NCBI GenBank assembly: GCA_024709145.1
Contig: JANJXG010000023.1
Location: 1 to 64,000 of the forward strand
Length of the DNA stretch: 64,000 nucleotides
Source of the DNA: Bacteroidales bacterium
GTDB taxonomy: Bacteria; Bacteroidota; Bacteroidia; Bacteroidales; F082
Reading direction: 5' to 3'
The notes under the pieces: generated by a model
What the model was told of the DNA's origin: nothing
The model's input: the letters and a program-made list of their open reading frames with translations, nothing else
The model's database searches: none
Shown here: positions 8,254 to 17,145 of the stretch, piece by piece
Numbering within the stretch: the first letter of the stretch is position 1
Layout: every line of letters begins with the position of its first letter
Position numbers and translations under genes: made by a program

Positions 8254-10020
8254 TTATTTTGATGTGGTTGTGGGTTTAACAACACATAAACTGAGTTCGT
8301 CGAGCTGCTGACCGGCAATGGGTGAAGGCGAATCGATCATCATATCACGACCCGCATTGTTTTTTGGGAAAGCAATAAAGTCGCGAATCGAATCGAAGCC
8401 TGCGATGAGCGCTGTCAGTCTGTCAAAGCCAAGGGCGATACCGCCGTGCGGAGGTGCACCGTATTCGAAGGCATTCATCAGAAAACCAAACTGATTTTGA
8501 GCTTCTTCATCGGAAAATCCAAGCAGACTGAACATTTTTTTCTGCAATCCCCTGTCGTGGATACGGATGGAACCTCCCCCCACTTCCACGCCGTTAATCA
8601 CCATATCGTAGGCATTGGCACGCACTTTAGCAGGTTCTGTTTCCAACAGCTCAATATCCTCAGGTTTTGGCGAGGTAAAAGGATGGTGCATGGCATAAAA
8701 CCTTTCGGTTGTTTCGTCCCATTCGAGCAAAGGAAAGTCGGTGACCCAGAGTGGTTTAAACACTTGAGGATCGCGCAGGCCAAGTTGACTGCCCATTTCG
8801 AGGCGAAGCTCATTGAGTTGTTTGCGGGTAGATTCAGACTTACCCGAGAGGATGAGCAGAAGGTCGCCGGGTTGAGCCCCAAATCGCTCTGCCCAGCTGC
8901 GAAGGGTACCTTCATCAAAAAACTTGTCGGCCGATGATTTAAGACTTCCGTCGGTGTTGTATTTCACATATACAAGGCCTTTGGCGCCTATCTGGGGTTT
9001 CTTCACAAAGTCGGTCAGGTTGTCGAGTTGTTTGCGGGTGTATTCACTGCAACCGCCGGCATTGATGCCAACCACCAGCTCGGCCTCGTCAAACGGACCA
9101 AAGCCTTTTCCTGTTGCCAGGTCGGTGAGTTCGACAAATGACATGCCAAAGCGCAGATCGGGTTTGTCAGAACCATACAATTTCATGGCAGTTGCATAGT
9201 CCATCCTTTCAAAGGGACCTGTTTCAATGCCTTTCACCTTGCTGAAAAGAAAACGGGCAAGACCCTCAAAGGTGTTCAGGATTTCTTCCTGGGTGATGAA
9301 AGCCATTTCACAATCGATCTGAGTGAATTCGGGCTGACGATCAGCACGCAGATCTTCATCGCGAAAACATCGGACGATCTGGAAATAACGGTCATAACCA
9401 GCCACCATCAGGATCTGTTTAAACGTCTGTGGCGACTGAGGCAAGGCATAAAACTCACCCGGATTCATGCGTGAGGGAACCACAAAATCCCTGGCGCCTT
9501 CGGGGGTTGACTTAATCAGATAGGGTGTTTCTATTTCATAAAACCCCTTACTGTCGAGATAGTTACGTGTTTCTATGGCGAGTCGGTGCCGCAGGGCGAG
9601 ATTGCTTTTCAGTGGGTTACGGCGCAGGTCGAGGTAACGATATTTCATCCGGAGCTCGTCACCACCATCGGTTTTGTCTTCAATGGTAAATGGCGGCAAT
9701 TTGGAAGCGTTGAGCAGTTCGATGCTGCCAAGCATCACTTCAATGTCGCCGGTTGAAAGCTGCGGGTTTTTGGAAGAGCGTTCGCTTACTTTTCCACTTA
9801 CCCTGATCACGTACTCCCTTCCGAGTTGCCTGGCTTGTTCCAGTAGTTTTGGTTCAGAAACACCTTCTTCGAGCATCAGCTGGGTGATGCCATAGCGGTC
9901 GCGCAAATCAATCCACAATAGTGACCCTTTGTCGCGCACACGCTGAACCCATCCGCTGAGTATCACATCTTTTCCGGCATCGGTGAGGCGGAGTTCACCG
10001 CAGGTATGTGTTCTGAACAT
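8254..10020 (-). CDS. aspS: Aspartyl-tRNA synthetase (bacterial type)
   Basis: 588 residues, full length for a bacterial AspRS including the inserted GAD domain (~residues 280-410). I chose the ATG at 10020 because the protein then starts [11 protein letters not shown], the usual N terminus of the anticodon-binding OB fold ([18 protein letters not shown]); the in-frame extension to 10092 is not coding-like. Class II motif 2 is seen as [19 protein letters not shown] and motif 3 as [16 protein letters not shown] near the C terminus. It charges tRNA-Asp. The upstream TAATTTTG at 10048-10055 (minus) may be the -7 box, though no good -33 is seen. Confidence 0.97.
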   Translation of the reverse strand: MFRTHTCGELRLTDAGKDVILSGWVQRVRDKGSLLWIDLRDRYGITQLMLEEGVSEPKLLEQARQLGREYVIRVSGKVSERSSKNPQLSTGDIEVMLGSIELLNASKLPPFTIEDKTDGGDELRMKYRYLDLRRNPLKSNLALRHRLAIETRNYLDSKGFYEIETPYLIKSTPEGARDFVVPSRMNPGEFYALPQSPQTFKQILMVAGYDRYFQIVRCFRDEDLRADRQPEFTQIDCEMAFITQEEILNTFEGLARFLFSKVKGIETGPFERMDYATAMKLYGSDKPDLRFGMSFVELTDLATGKGFGPFDEAELVVGINAGGCSEYTRKQLDNLTDFVKKPQIGAKGLVYVKYNTDGSLKSSADKFFDEGTLRSWAERFGAQPGDLLLILSGKSESTRKQLNELRLEMGSQLGLRDPQVFKPLWVTDFPLLEWDETTERFYAMHHPFTSPKPEDIELLETEPAKVRANAYDMVINGVEVGGGSIRIHDRGLQKKMFSLLGFSDEEAQNQFGFLMNAFEYGAPPHGGIALGFDRLTALIAGFDSIRDFIAFPKNNAGRDMMIDSPSPIAGQQLDELSLCVVKPTTTSK

Positions 10021-10335
10021 AGACTTGGAGATTAAAGTTTCAGGGCGCAAAATTAACAAAATCTGCACTTGCTTCATCCCAAATCTAAGCAAAGATAGAT
10101 CGTGTCAGCCATGGCATGCCATTTCGGATTTTATAACCAACCGGTACGTGGAAGGGAATGTGCTGTTTTCCGGCAGGCAGAGGCCTGCTTTCATTTCTGG
10201 AAAAAAATTGCTGATGAAGACCTGTTTCCCGAAATTTTAACGAATAATTATCACATCCCTACCTCTAAAAGACAGAAATTGCAGCCCGTATTGCCTCAAA
10301 AGGCACCGTATGTTTTGTTGAACCAAAAATTAATC
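10021..10335. other. Non-coding stretch between aspS and the DUF4199 gene
   Basis: Divergent intergenic region of ~315 nt. Minus-strand TAATTTTG (10048-10055) and TATCTTTG (10090-10097) are candidate -7 boxes for aspS. An open frame runs through it into the DUF4199 gene but has no protein-like features. A tiny hairpin (TGCCT-caaa-AGGCA, ~10291-10305) lies just upstream of the DUF4199 start. Confidence 0.45.
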
Positions 10336-10830
10336 ATGATGAAAAAGTACCGTATTGAATTGAAATGGGGCTTGCTGTTTGTAATCATGTCCCTGGCCTG
10401 GATGCTGTTGGAGAAACTTTCAGGACTTCACAGCACACACATCGACAAACACCTGTATCTGACAAATCTGTTTGCCATTCCTGCCATCGCCTTGTATGTG
10501 TTTGCCCTCAGGGAAAAGAAACGGAAAGATTACAGCGGGACGATGACATATGTGCAGGGTTTTGTATCCGGTTTGATCATTACTCTGGTAGTGACCTTGT
10601 TTTCGCCACTTACCCAATGGATTACCTCCGTCGTCATCACGCCTGAATTTTTTCCCAATGTCATCGAATACTCCCTCGAAACCGGCTATCACCAAAGCCG
10701 TGCCGAAGCTGAAGCCTATTTCAGTCTTGAAAACTACATGAAGCAATCCGTCATCGGTGCCCTGTTGATGGGTCTTGTGACTTCGGCCGTCGTGGCATTT
10801 TTTGTGAAATCCAAATCCACTCAGTCATAA
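10336..10830 (+). CDS. DUF4199 family membrane protein
   Basis: 164 residues from the ATG at 10336 (a second ATG follows immediately). Four hydrophobic helices are visible: ~8-26, ~37-55, ~72-95 and ~135-158, with a charged loop (LREKKRKDY) between the second and third. This matches the DUF4199 layout, a small four-helix membrane protein common in Bacteroidota with no known role. The upstream in-frame extension was excluded because it lacks the membrane helix pattern. The VOC gene follows 20 nt later, suggesting one transcript. Confidence 0.8.
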   Translation: MMKKYRIELKWGLLFVIMSLAWMLLEKLSGLHSTHIDKHLYLTNLFAIPAIALYVFALREKKRKDYSGTMTYVQGFVSGLIITLVVTLFSPLTQWITSVVITPEFFPNVIEYSLETGYHQSRAEAEAYFSLENYMKQSVIGALLMGLVTSAVVAFFVKSKSTQS

Positions 10831-10850
10831 ATCATTCATACAACATTCAA

Positions 10851-11291
10851 ATGCGTACAGCAAATATTTACCTCAATTTCGATGGAAATTGTGAAGAAGC
10901 ATTTCTTTTCTACCGCTCTGTAATCGGCGGTGAGTTTAACTATGTTGGCAGGTTTGGTGAAATGCCGCCTCAGGAAGGGATGCCACCCATGCCTCAGTCA
11001 ATGGCCGACAAAATCATGCACATTTCATTACCTGTCAGCAAGGAAACGATACTGATGGGCAGTGATACTGGAGATCAGTGGTCGCCGAATTTCAGTAAGG
11101 GCAATAATTTTTCGATTTACCTTGCGGCAGAGAGCCGTGCTGATGCCGACAGATTGTTTGCCGGCTTATCGGAAGGTGGAAAAATCACCATGCCCCTGTC
11201 CGACACTTTCTGGGGTGATTATTTCGGTTCATTTGAAGACAAGTTTGGCGTAAACTGGATGGTGAGCCACAGTTCAGAACAAGCCGGCTGA
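10851..11291 (+). CDS. VOC superfamily protein (PhnB/glyoxalase-like)
   Basis: 146 residues. PhnB-type VOC proteins start with a beta strand plus 'F.G.C.EAF.FY', seen here as YLNFDGNCEEAFLFY, then 'GG', an M/P-rich loop (MPPQEGMPPMPQSM), KIMHISLPV, LMGSDT and the closing DKFGVNWMV. These are single-domain beta-alpha-beta-beta-beta dimers with metal or small-molecule binding, often of unknown substrate; the PhnB name does not imply phosphonate metabolism. It is probably co-transcribed with the DUF4199 gene. Confidence 0.88.
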   Translation: MRTANIYLNFDGNCEEAFLFYRSVIGGEFNYVGRFGEMPPQEGMPPMPQSMADKIMHISLPVSKETILMGSDTGDQWSPNFSKGNNFSIYLAAESRADADRLFAGLSEGGKITMPLSDTFWGDYFGSFEDKFGVNWMVSHSSEQAG

Positions 11292-11342
11292 TCGGATTAA
11301 GCCATTCAGGTTTAATACAAAACACCGGTTAACCGAAGATTA

Positions 11343-12344
11343 TCAGGGTGTTTCGTAAATGACACTCGTCACAACTTCACCCACAACACGCAAAGTTTCC
11401 CGGTCAATCTGGCTGAGGTTATCGTTACTGGTGTGCCAGTGCTCGTAAAAAGTTCCGTTCGTGCTGCCGGTGTCTTGATGAATGATGTCAATCATCGGGA
11501 TTCCGGCAATGCGGTTAACCGGGATGTGATCGTCGTTGATAGGTAAACCGGGTCTGTTGCTGAAGTAAGCTTCATAACCCAGCTCCTGCGCCCTGCGCCA
11601 TACTTTGTCGAGCACCCAGGCAGCGTATTGCTGGGAATAATATTCACGGGGAAAAACAGCACCTGCGGCACCGACCATATCAAGCAGAATGCCGTAATGA
11701 GCCTGATAGCCGGGAACATGCGGGTTGCGCGACCAGTGTTGTGAACCCAGTGCCCAATAATCATCGTCGCCGCCGGTTCTCACGCTGTTGTGGGGGCCAT
11801 AGTCTTCCAAATCGAAAAAGATAATGTCGATACCTGTCCTGGGGTCAATAGGCTGGAGCTTTAAAAGCCTGGCTATTTCGATCAAAACACCCACTCCGCT
11901 AGCACCGTCATTGGCACCATCGATGGGTGTGCGGTGCTTTGCGGGGTCGGGGTCATGGTCAGCATAGGGCCTTGAATCCCAATGAGCCGCCAAAATAATT
12001 CTCCGGTTTGCTTTGGGATTGAAACTGGCAATGATATTTTTTCCTTCCATGACATCTTTGGTGTAAACCCTGGCTTTAAACGGTTGGACAACAACAGTAT
12101 CAGCCAGTTGCGCCATCTTTGCTGACATCCATCCGGCACAGGCCAGGTGAGCAGGACTACCCGGGACGCGCGGCCCGAAAGCCAGTTGCTTTGCCACAAA
12201 AGCGTAGGCCGAATCAGCCTGAAACAGCGGAGGTTTCACCCTGACAACCGGTGCTGTGGCTATCTGGCTCGCCTGTTTTTTTGTAGAGCCGTTGCAGGAT
12301 GACAGCAACAGCACAACGAAGAGAATGATTGGGAAGTTTTTCAT
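11343..12344 (-). CDS. M28-family glutaminyl-peptide cyclotransferase-like lipoprotein
   Basis: 333 residues from the ATG at 12344, which begins a lipoprotein signal: MKNFPIILFVVLLLSSC with the lipidated cysteine at 17. The catalytic domain has the glutaminyl-cyclase version of the M28 fold: AAHWDSRPYADHD, GANDGASGVGVLIE (zinc Asp), FFDLEDYG (catalytic and zinc Glu pair), NDDHIPVNRIAGIPMIDIIH and WHTSNDN (zinc His). Glutaminyl cyclases convert N-terminal Gln to pyroglutamate. In T9SS organisms many exported proteins get an N-terminal pyroGlu after signal cleavage before Gln, so a periplasmic QC fits; several signal peptides in this window are followed by Q. Confidence 0.9.
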   Translation of the reverse strand: MKNFPIILFVVLLLSSCNGSTKKQASQIATAPVVRVKPPLFQADSAYAFVAKQLAFGPRVPGSPAHLACAGWMSAKMAQLADTVVVQPFKARVYTKDVMEGKNIIASFNPKANRRIILAAHWDSRPYADHDPDPAKHRTPIDGANDGASGVGVLIEIARLLKLQPIDPRTGIDIIFFDLEDYGPHNSVRTGGDDDYWALGSQHWSRNPHVPGYQAHYGILLDMVGAAGAVFPREYYSQQYAAWVLDKVWRRAQELGYEAYFSNRPGLPINDDHIPVNRIAGIPMIDIIHQDTGSTNGTFYEHWHTSNDNLSQIDRETLRVVGEVVTSVIYETP

Positions 12345-12413
12345 CCGGATTATTACATTTGAGACGACAAAAGTAATGATTCGGTTGATATGGCTTTTGC
12401 TAGGCATTCTACT

Positions 12414-13031
12414 TCAGGGTTGTATCCAGGAAGGGGCCTGACCAAAGGTTTCGGAAAACACCATTTCAGCCAGCGACTGTCTGGTTCTGAGAGCATACTC
12501 CATTTTTTTTAAGTTGGGATGAAGCACCTCAGGATCACCTATATAGCCAATTGCTGTAACGGTTACCACATGAAAATCTGCCGGCACCTTCAACAGCTCA
12601 GCAGCCTTCGACAAGTCGAACCCACCCATCTGGTGCACAAACAGTCCTTCGCTCATGGCTTGAAAAGTGAGGTAGGCCAATGCCTGTCCCAGGTCATATC
12701 TGGCTGAATGATTTTCCTTTTCAGGGTTTTTACTGCTGCTTTTGCGTGCCAGGTCTAAAACAAGAACTGGAGCCGTGGATGCCCACAGCTGATTAAATTC
12801 GACAAGCGTTGAAAAAATCTTATCATAAGTCTCATCGCCCTTGAAACCCACGATAAACCGCCAGGGCTGTTCGTTGGAAGCGCTCGGTGCCCAGCGGGCA
12901 GCCTCAAATATCCGCAGAAGTTTTTCGGTCTCAACCGGTTCGCCGTTGAATGCCCTTGGACTCCAACGCTCGCTGAGTAAAGGGTGTAGCTTAAAATCTG
13001 TTTGGGCAGTTTTGTTTGGGATCTTATCCAT
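12414..13031 (-). CDS. Nitroreductase family flavoprotein
   Basis: 205 residues. FMN-binding nitroreductase features: RWSPRAFNGEPV near residue 22 (arginine for FMN phosphate), ARWAPSASNEQPWRFIV (~45-62), YDLGQALAYLTFQAMSEGLFVHQMGGFD and the C-terminal VTVTAIGYIGDP. Such dimeric NAD(P)H-dependent enzymes reduce quinones, nitro compounds or unsaturated carbonyls; the substrate cannot be told from sequence. Its stop lies 70 nt from the start of the QC-like gene on the same strand. Confidence 0.93.
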   Translation of the reverse strand: MDKIPNKTAQTDFKLHPLLSERWSPRAFNGEPVETEKLLRIFEAARWAPSASNEQPWRFIVGFKGDETYDKIFSTLVEFNQLWASTAPVLVLDLARKSSSKNPEKENHSARYDLGQALAYLTFQAMSEGLFVHQMGGFDLSKAAELLKVPADFHVVTVTAIGYIGDPEVLHPNLKKMEYALRTRQSLAEMVFSETFGQAPSWIQP

Positions 13032-13175
13032 GATTTTCGTCTTAAAAAGGTTCGTTGTAATGAACAGTTGAAACGGGATAATGTTTAAATCGTAAACCCG
13101 GCAATCATGGTGCTAAGCCTGGAACAAATGTGAAAAACGTAAAAAAGCTGATTCAGAAAAGAACCAGCTTCCTTG

Positions 13176-13249
13176 TGGAGAATAACGGAATCGAACCGAT
13201 GACCTTTTGACTGCCAGTCAAACGCTCTAGCCAACTGAGCTAATTCCCC
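13176..13249 (-). tRNA. tRNA-Ala (anticodon GGC)
   Basis: Read on the minus strand it folds as a 74-nt cloverleaf. The acceptor stem GGGGAAT / ATTCTCC contains a G3:U70 wobble, the identity element of tRNA-Ala. The D-arm is TAGCTCAGTTGGCTAGAGC, the anticodon stem TTTGA/TCAAA encloses loop CTGGCAG (anticodon GGC), and the T-loop is GGTTCGATTCC. Discriminator is A; CCA is not encoded. Confidence 0.97.
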
Positions 13250-13260
13250 GTTTGAGGATG

Positions 13261-13293
13261 CAAAATTAAACTATTTCGCATTTCAAAAGCAAA
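13261..13293 (-). promoter_or_regulatory. Promoter of tRNA-Ala
   Basis: On the minus strand TTTG (13290-13293), 21 nt, TAATTTTG (13261-13268) matches the Bacteroidota consensus and sits about 11 nt before the tRNA 5' end. Confidence 0.6.
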
Positions 13294-13333
13294 TTTCGGG
13301 AAAAAATTCTGTCTGTGCTTGTATCTTTGGCCC

Positions 13334-13906
13334 ATGAAACGCCTTTTTGTTGCCATACACATCAAGCCCGACCCGGGTTTGCTTTCGTTGCTCGGCCGGC
13401 TACAACGAGAGCTCAGCTATGAGCGTATCAGCTGGGCAAAGCCTGAAAACCTCCACCTGACACTGAAATTTCTTGGGGAAACGCATTCAGCAGCTATCCC
13501 CGGGCTTGTTGAAGTACTGCGTAAGGCCGTTGAACCGACAGCAGGATTTACGATTAATTTTGACAAAACCGGACTGTTTGGAAGCCGTTACGACCCCCGT
13601 GTCATCTGGCTGGGGAGTCAGGACAGATCCGAAGCCATGGACAAACTTGCGAACAGTGTGTTGGATGCCTGTGCACGGGTAGGTTTTGAGCGAGACAGAC
13701 AAAATTTTGTGCCACATCTCACTTTGGGGCGCATCAAAGGCCTGACCGACAAAGCCCGCTTTCAACAGCTGATGCAACAATTGCCGCAGCAACGCATTCA
13801 AATCGTGCCAGTTCACTCTGTCATCCTGTTTGAAAGTATTCTTCGCAAAGAGGGTCCGCTGTATATTCCGCTGCACAGCTTCAGCCTTAACTTGCCAACT
13901 GTTTAG
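13334..13906 (+). CDS. thpR: RNA 2',3'-cyclic phosphodiesterase (ThpR)
   Basis: 190 residues from the ATG at 13334, which gives MKRLFVAIHIKP, the usual N-terminal strand. The two HxTx motifs of the 2H phosphoesterase superfamily are intact: LHLTLKFLGE (~residues 41-50) and PHLTLGRIKG (~130). The enzyme hydrolyses 2',3'-cyclic phosphates to 2'-phosphomonoesters and was historically described as a 2'-5' RNA ligase. A TATCTTTG box at 13322-13329 ends 4 nt before the ATG, so its mRNA may be leaderless. Confidence 0.93.
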   Translation: MKRLFVAIHIKPDPGLLSLLGRLQRELSYERISWAKPENLHLTLKFLGETHSAAIPGLVEVLRKAVEPTAGFTINFDKTGLFGSRYDPRVIWLGSQDRSEAMDKLANSVLDACARVGFERDRQNFVPHLTLGRIKGLTDKARFQQLMQQLPQQRIQIVPVHSVILFESILRKEGPLYIPLHSFSLNLPTV

Positions 13907-14004
13907 TTTTCCTCAATCAAAGATGCCTTGCCGTGCATTTTGCAGCACAAAATTCAGGTCTCAGTAAACGTAAAAATCTTTGTTTGTTTAGCAACCTACT
14001 TAGC

Positions 14005-14122
14005 GCTTGTCTTTAAAGTCCGATGGCTTCGTTATGTTCGTCATTCATGTCAGTCATTTACATTGGTAAACTCCTGACATTCATTCCGCACATGCCTTGC
14101 CCTCGAACTTTAAAGCTCAAGC
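14005..14122 (+). mobile_element. MITE-like non-coding element, copy 1
   Basis: 118-bp non-coding element with imperfect terminal inverted repeats: left end GCTTGTCTTTAAAGT, right end reading (on the other strand) GCTTGAGCTTTAAAGT. The same ends and the adjoining interior recur in opposite orientation at 63664-63741, where the first 29 bp of this copy are reproduced exactly; the interior of copy 2 is about 40 bp shorter. No coding capacity and no clear target-site duplication. The combination of terminal inverted repeats and dispersed copies suggests a MITE or REP-like element. Confidence 0.6.
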
Positions 14123-14143
14123 ACCTGACATTTTGGACAGACA

Positions 14144-14425
14144 CTACTTATAGTGGCAGATATAGGCTGTTTCGGTTTCCATCTTCACTTTAAACCTGAT
14201 GTTGGCGGGTACAATAAACGTCTGAAACGGTATGTATGCTGTCCATTCAGCTTCACCCGGGAGCATCACTTCCATTTTTCCCGAAACCACCGTCATATGC
14301 TCAACGGTAGTGGTGCCAAATTCATATTCACCTGCTTTCATAGCACCAATGGTTGCCGGTCCGTCGGCATTTTGGAGGGCGATCGACATCACCTTTCCTT
14401 CAAAATAACTGTTAGTTTTAAACAT
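14144..14425 (-). CDS. ppnP: Pyrimidine/purine nucleoside phosphorylase
   Basis: 93 residues, the exact size of the PpnP (YaiE, DUF1255) family: a single cupin-like beta barrel. Visible family features are N-terminal SYFEGKVMSIAL, then GPATIGAMKAGEYEFGT, EHMTVVSGKMEVMLPG and FIVPANIRFKVK. PpnP phosphorolyses a broad set of nucleosides to base plus ribose 1-phosphate (salvage). It follows the next gene on the minus strand by 22 nt, so they are probably co-transcribed. Confidence 0.94.
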   Translation of the reverse strand: MFKTNSYFEGKVMSIALQNADGPATIGAMKAGEYEFGTTTVEHMTVVSGKMEVMLPGEAEWTAYIPFQTFIVPANIRFKVKMETETAYICHYK

Positions 14426-14447
14426 GGTAAATTTTCTTTATTGTAAA

Positions 14448-15872
14448 TCATTCAATGGGTTCATGATACCCGAATAGTTTGCGGTCTTTGATTCTTTTTA
14501 CGACAAAAGCAGGTACATCCTTTTCCCAGTCGGGATCGGCATTTCTGATTTTTTCAAGCACTTCATGGGAATAAATCTGCAAGTAGGCCGGGTTGACACC
14601 AGGTATGTCGAGAATCTTCCGGTTTGCTGCCAGATGAGCGAATAAATGGGTTGTTTCGACAGGAAACACCAGGTCTTTGATGGTAATAAGCCTTGAAGCA
14701 CCTTTCTCAAGAGCCGGATAAATATACATTTTGGCGTTACCGGGAAAAAGATTGCCAAGCGCTTCGACAATACCGCCCCTGAGGTTGCTGTAATATTTGG
14801 GGTGCATCACCTTGATAAAGGTCTCGATGCCAATCACAACGCGCATTTTTATAATACGAAACTGCGACATATAATTGACCAGTTTGTAAAACTCCCTGAA
14901 GTTGGACACCATAACATTCTGACCCATTTCGTTGAGCACGTCCACCCTGTCGAGGAAGTCCCGCTCATCAAAATCGCCTTCCTGAAGCAGGTTGTTGAGT
15001 GTTATCTCGCAAAGAGGTAGGGTGTTGTATTTGTCGTAATCTTCGTCTTTTTTGAAAAGGGCGTAGCTTGATTTTAACATATCAACGCTTACGTAGGTCA
15101 CCGGTCTGAAACTGCCCCTGAAAATGAGCACATTTTTTTTGTAAAGCATGTCATCAGGCTCCTGCACATTGCCGAAACGGTCGAACATAATGGCGTTTGT
15201 CATGCCGTTTTTTACCAGTTGAACGCCCAGCAAACGGTTATCCACATAGGCAAGCTCAGGGCCGCTCATGTGCATCATTGTCACGGCTACGCGGTCGTTG
15301 GCCAGGTTATCCATGAGCGAAAGTAAAAAGGAGTTGGGACGTTGCCAGTAATAAAAGCAGGCATACAGGAGATTGACACCCAGCACACCCAATGTGTTTT
15401 GCTGCAGCAGGGCATCGTTTTCATAGAGTCTGACGTGAATAATCACCTGATTAGGCTCGCTTTGCGGATGAAGTTGAAACTTCACCCCGAGCCAGCCATG
15501 GCTGATGTTGTCTTTTTTGTAGTTGAGGGTTGAAACGGTATCAGCAAAAGCAAAAAACCTCAGTTCGGGATTAGAAGAAGCAGCCAACAGACTGGTCAGT
15601 TCGGCAAACTCAGCCTCGAGCATCAATTCAAGACGTTCGCGCGACACATAGCGTTTCGACGATTTATCTTTGCAGTAGATGGCGTCGCTGTAGCGTTTGT
15701 CGTAGGCCGAGATGGATTTGGCAATGGTGCCCGAAGCCCCGCCGGCCTGGAAAAAATTGCGTGCCACTTCCTGTCCGCCGCCAATCTCGGCAAAACTTCC
15801 GAAAATCGTTTGATTAAGATTGATTTCCAGCGCCTTGCGGTTAACGGTCAAAATTTCATTGGGTTCTACCAT
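14448..15872 (-). CDS. Conserved protein of unknown function
   Basis: 474 residues from the ATG at 15872; a TTG at 15896 would add eight residues. I recognise the N terminus (VNRKALEINLNQTIFGSF, EIGGGQEVARNFFQAGGASG, AKSISAYD) as that of a highly conserved family seen in Bacteroidota, cyanobacteria and others that databases label inconsistently. No signal peptide, no transmembrane segment and no catalytic motif I can name; the middle part is mixed alpha/beta with LGVLGVNLLYACF and YVSVDMLKSS. Not a TonB receptor despite labels of that kind: there is no signal or barrel. Together with ppnP it forms a two-gene unit, which might hint at nucleotide metabolism. Confidence 0.75.
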   Translation of the reverse strand: MVEPNEILTVNRKALEINLNQTIFGSFAEIGGGQEVARNFFQAGGASGTIAKSISAYDKRYSDAIYCKDKSSKRYVSRERLELMLEAEFAELTSLLAASSNPELRFFAFADTVSTLNYKKDNISHGWLGVKFQLHPQSEPNQVIIHVRLYENDALLQQNTLGVLGVNLLYACFYYWQRPNSFLLSLMDNLANDRVAVTMMHMSGPELAYVDNRLLGVQLVKNGMTNAIMFDRFGNVQEPDDMLYKKNVLIFRGSFRPVTYVSVDMLKSSYALFKKDEDYDKYNTLPLCEITLNNLLQEGDFDERDFLDRVDVLNEMGQNVMVSNFREFYKLVNYMSQFRIIKMRVVIGIETFIKVMHPKYYSNLRGGIVEALGNLFPGNAKMYIYPALEKGASRLITIKDLVFPVETTHLFAHLAANRKILDIPGVNPAYLQIYSHEVLEKIRNADPDWEKDVPAFVVKRIKDRKLFGYHEPIE

Positions 15873-15966
15873 AAGCCGAGTAAATGATGCAGGCAAAAGT
15901 AAGCGTTTTCCGGTTTGCCTGACAGGCTGGACAAGGGCAGGCGTGTAAAATGATTACATTTGCCCC

Positions 15967-16530
15967 ATGAAGAGAATTGTCATTTTTGCTTCGGGTAGCG
16001 GCACCAATATGGAAAGGATTGCCGAATGGTTTGCCGGCAACACCGGTGTTGAAATAAGTCTGGTAGTTTGTAACAAACCCGGTGCCGGAGTGATTGCGCG
16101 TGCCGAAAGGTTTGGCATCCCAGTTGAGATAATAGGCAAGGAAAGTTTTTATTCGACCGGTAACCTTGCGCAAAAACTCAGCCTTATTCAAACCGATCTG
16201 ATTGTGCTGGCCGGCTTTCTTTGGCTGGTTCCGCCATCACTGCTTGAGGCTTTTCCCCGTAAAATCATCAACATTCACCCTGCTTTGCTTCCTTCTTACG
16301 GAGGCAAGGGCATGTACGGGATGCGGGTTCATGAAGCAGTGGTTTCAGCCAAAGAACCCTATTCGGGCATTACCATTCACCATGTGAATGAGCATTATGA
16401 CGAGGGTGATGTGATTTTTCAGGCTAAGATTGCGCTGAACGAAGGTGAAACAGCTCAAAGTCTGGCAGCACGCATTCATGAGCTGGAATACCGGCATTTT
16501 CCGGAGGTAATAGAGTCGCTGCTGCATTAA
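15967..16530 (+). CDS. purN: Phosphoribosylglycinamide formyltransferase
   Basis: 187 residues, normal for PurN. Motifs: IVIFASGSGTNMERI (phosphate-binding loop), DLIVLAGFLWLVP, INIHPALLPSYGGKGMYG (catalytic Asn/His), GITIHHVNEHYDEGDVIFQ (catalytic Asp). It transfers the formyl group of 10-formyl-THF to GAR in purine synthesis; purC lies at 62639. The TACATTTG box at 15955-15962 ends 4 nt before the ATG, again suggesting a leaderless mRNA. Confidence 0.97.
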   Translation: MKRIVIFASGSGTNMERIAEWFAGNTGVEISLVVCNKPGAGVIARAERFGIPVEIIGKESFYSTGNLAQKLSLIQTDLIVLAGFLWLVPPSLLEAFPRKIINIHPALLPSYGGKGMYGMRVHEAVVSAKEPYSGITIHHVNEHYDEGDVIFQAKIALNEGETAQSLAARIHELEYRHFPEVIESLLH

Positions 16531-16578
16531 TCCGGGTTGGCCGAAAACCGAAGAATTGCAGGAAAAGAAGTTTATAAA

Positions 16579-17145
16579 TCAGCGTATTTTCTGAACTTCT
16601 TCCTCAAGCCTGGCATACCATTCTTCGCCAAAACGCCGTACGAGTGCCTCTCTGAGAAATTTATAAAGCGGCAAGCCTGCCTTTGCTCCTTTGCGTTTGG
16701 CCGGCACACAAATGCTCCACTGGTGATAAGTGAGATGTGTGAATCCATCTTTTTCGATCAGCCTGACGGGATACAGATGGCAGCTCACCGGCTTGCGAAA
16801 TGAAGTTAAACCGGCCAGCCAGGCTTTTTCGATGGCGCAGAAACTAACGCCGTTTTCATGGAAACCCGCAAAGGCGCATTCGCGGTCGTTAACAAGGGGT
16901 GTTACCAGGTTGCCCAGTTCATCATAATCAAAAACACCCTGTTCGTCCACCACCTTTGTTCCGGCTTCGGTCATAAACTTGCGGTAGATGTCCAATTCAT
17001 CCTCCAGGAGTTCAATTTCGTGGGCTTCGAGCGGTGCTCCGGCATCGCCACCCACACAGCAATCGCCTTTGCAGCGGGGCAAATCACAGATAAACTGCGC
17101 CCTGATAAGGTCGTCTCTTACAATGGTATTGTTGATGATGATCAT
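16579..17145 (-). CDS. DUF3109 family Cys-rich protein
   Basis: 188 residues. Cysteines are arranged as in DUF3109 (related to the YkgJ zinc/iron-cluster group): CDLPRCKGDCC at ~20-30, DRECAF, FCAIEKAW, SCHLYPVRL and ICVPA. Such proteins are thought to bind a metal cluster; the function is unknown. The start ATG at 17145 has a minus-strand TAATTTTG box (17150-17157) only 4 nt away, a third case of this arrangement. It converges on purN with a 48-nt gap. Confidence 0.88.
   Translation of the reverse strand: MIIINNTIVRDDLIRAQFICDLPRCKGDCCVGGDAGAPLEAHEIELLEDELDIYRKFMTEAGTKVVDEQGVFDYDELGNLVTPLVNDRECAFAGFHENGVSFCAIEKAWLAGLTSFRKPVSCHLYPVRLIEKDGFTHLTYHQWSICVPAKRKGAKAGLPLYKFLREALVRRFGEEWYARLEEEVQKIR

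Noticed and set aside
10102-10335. N-terminal extension of the DUF4199 protein
   Set aside because: The 78 extra codons have no membrane or domain signal and cover probable promoter DNA; the ATG pair at 10336 starts the helix pattern.
15238-15246. DnaA box TTATCCACA (others at 21124-21132 and 50888-50896)
   Set aside because: Three isolated boxes inside coding genes, 6-30 kb apart; no cluster or AT-rich unwinding region, so not an origin despite the nearby parS sites.
14448-15872. Annotation as TonB-dependent receptor or nicotinate-nucleotide adenylyltransferase
   Set aside because: No signal peptide, plug or barrel and no HxGH nucleotidyltransferase motif is visible.
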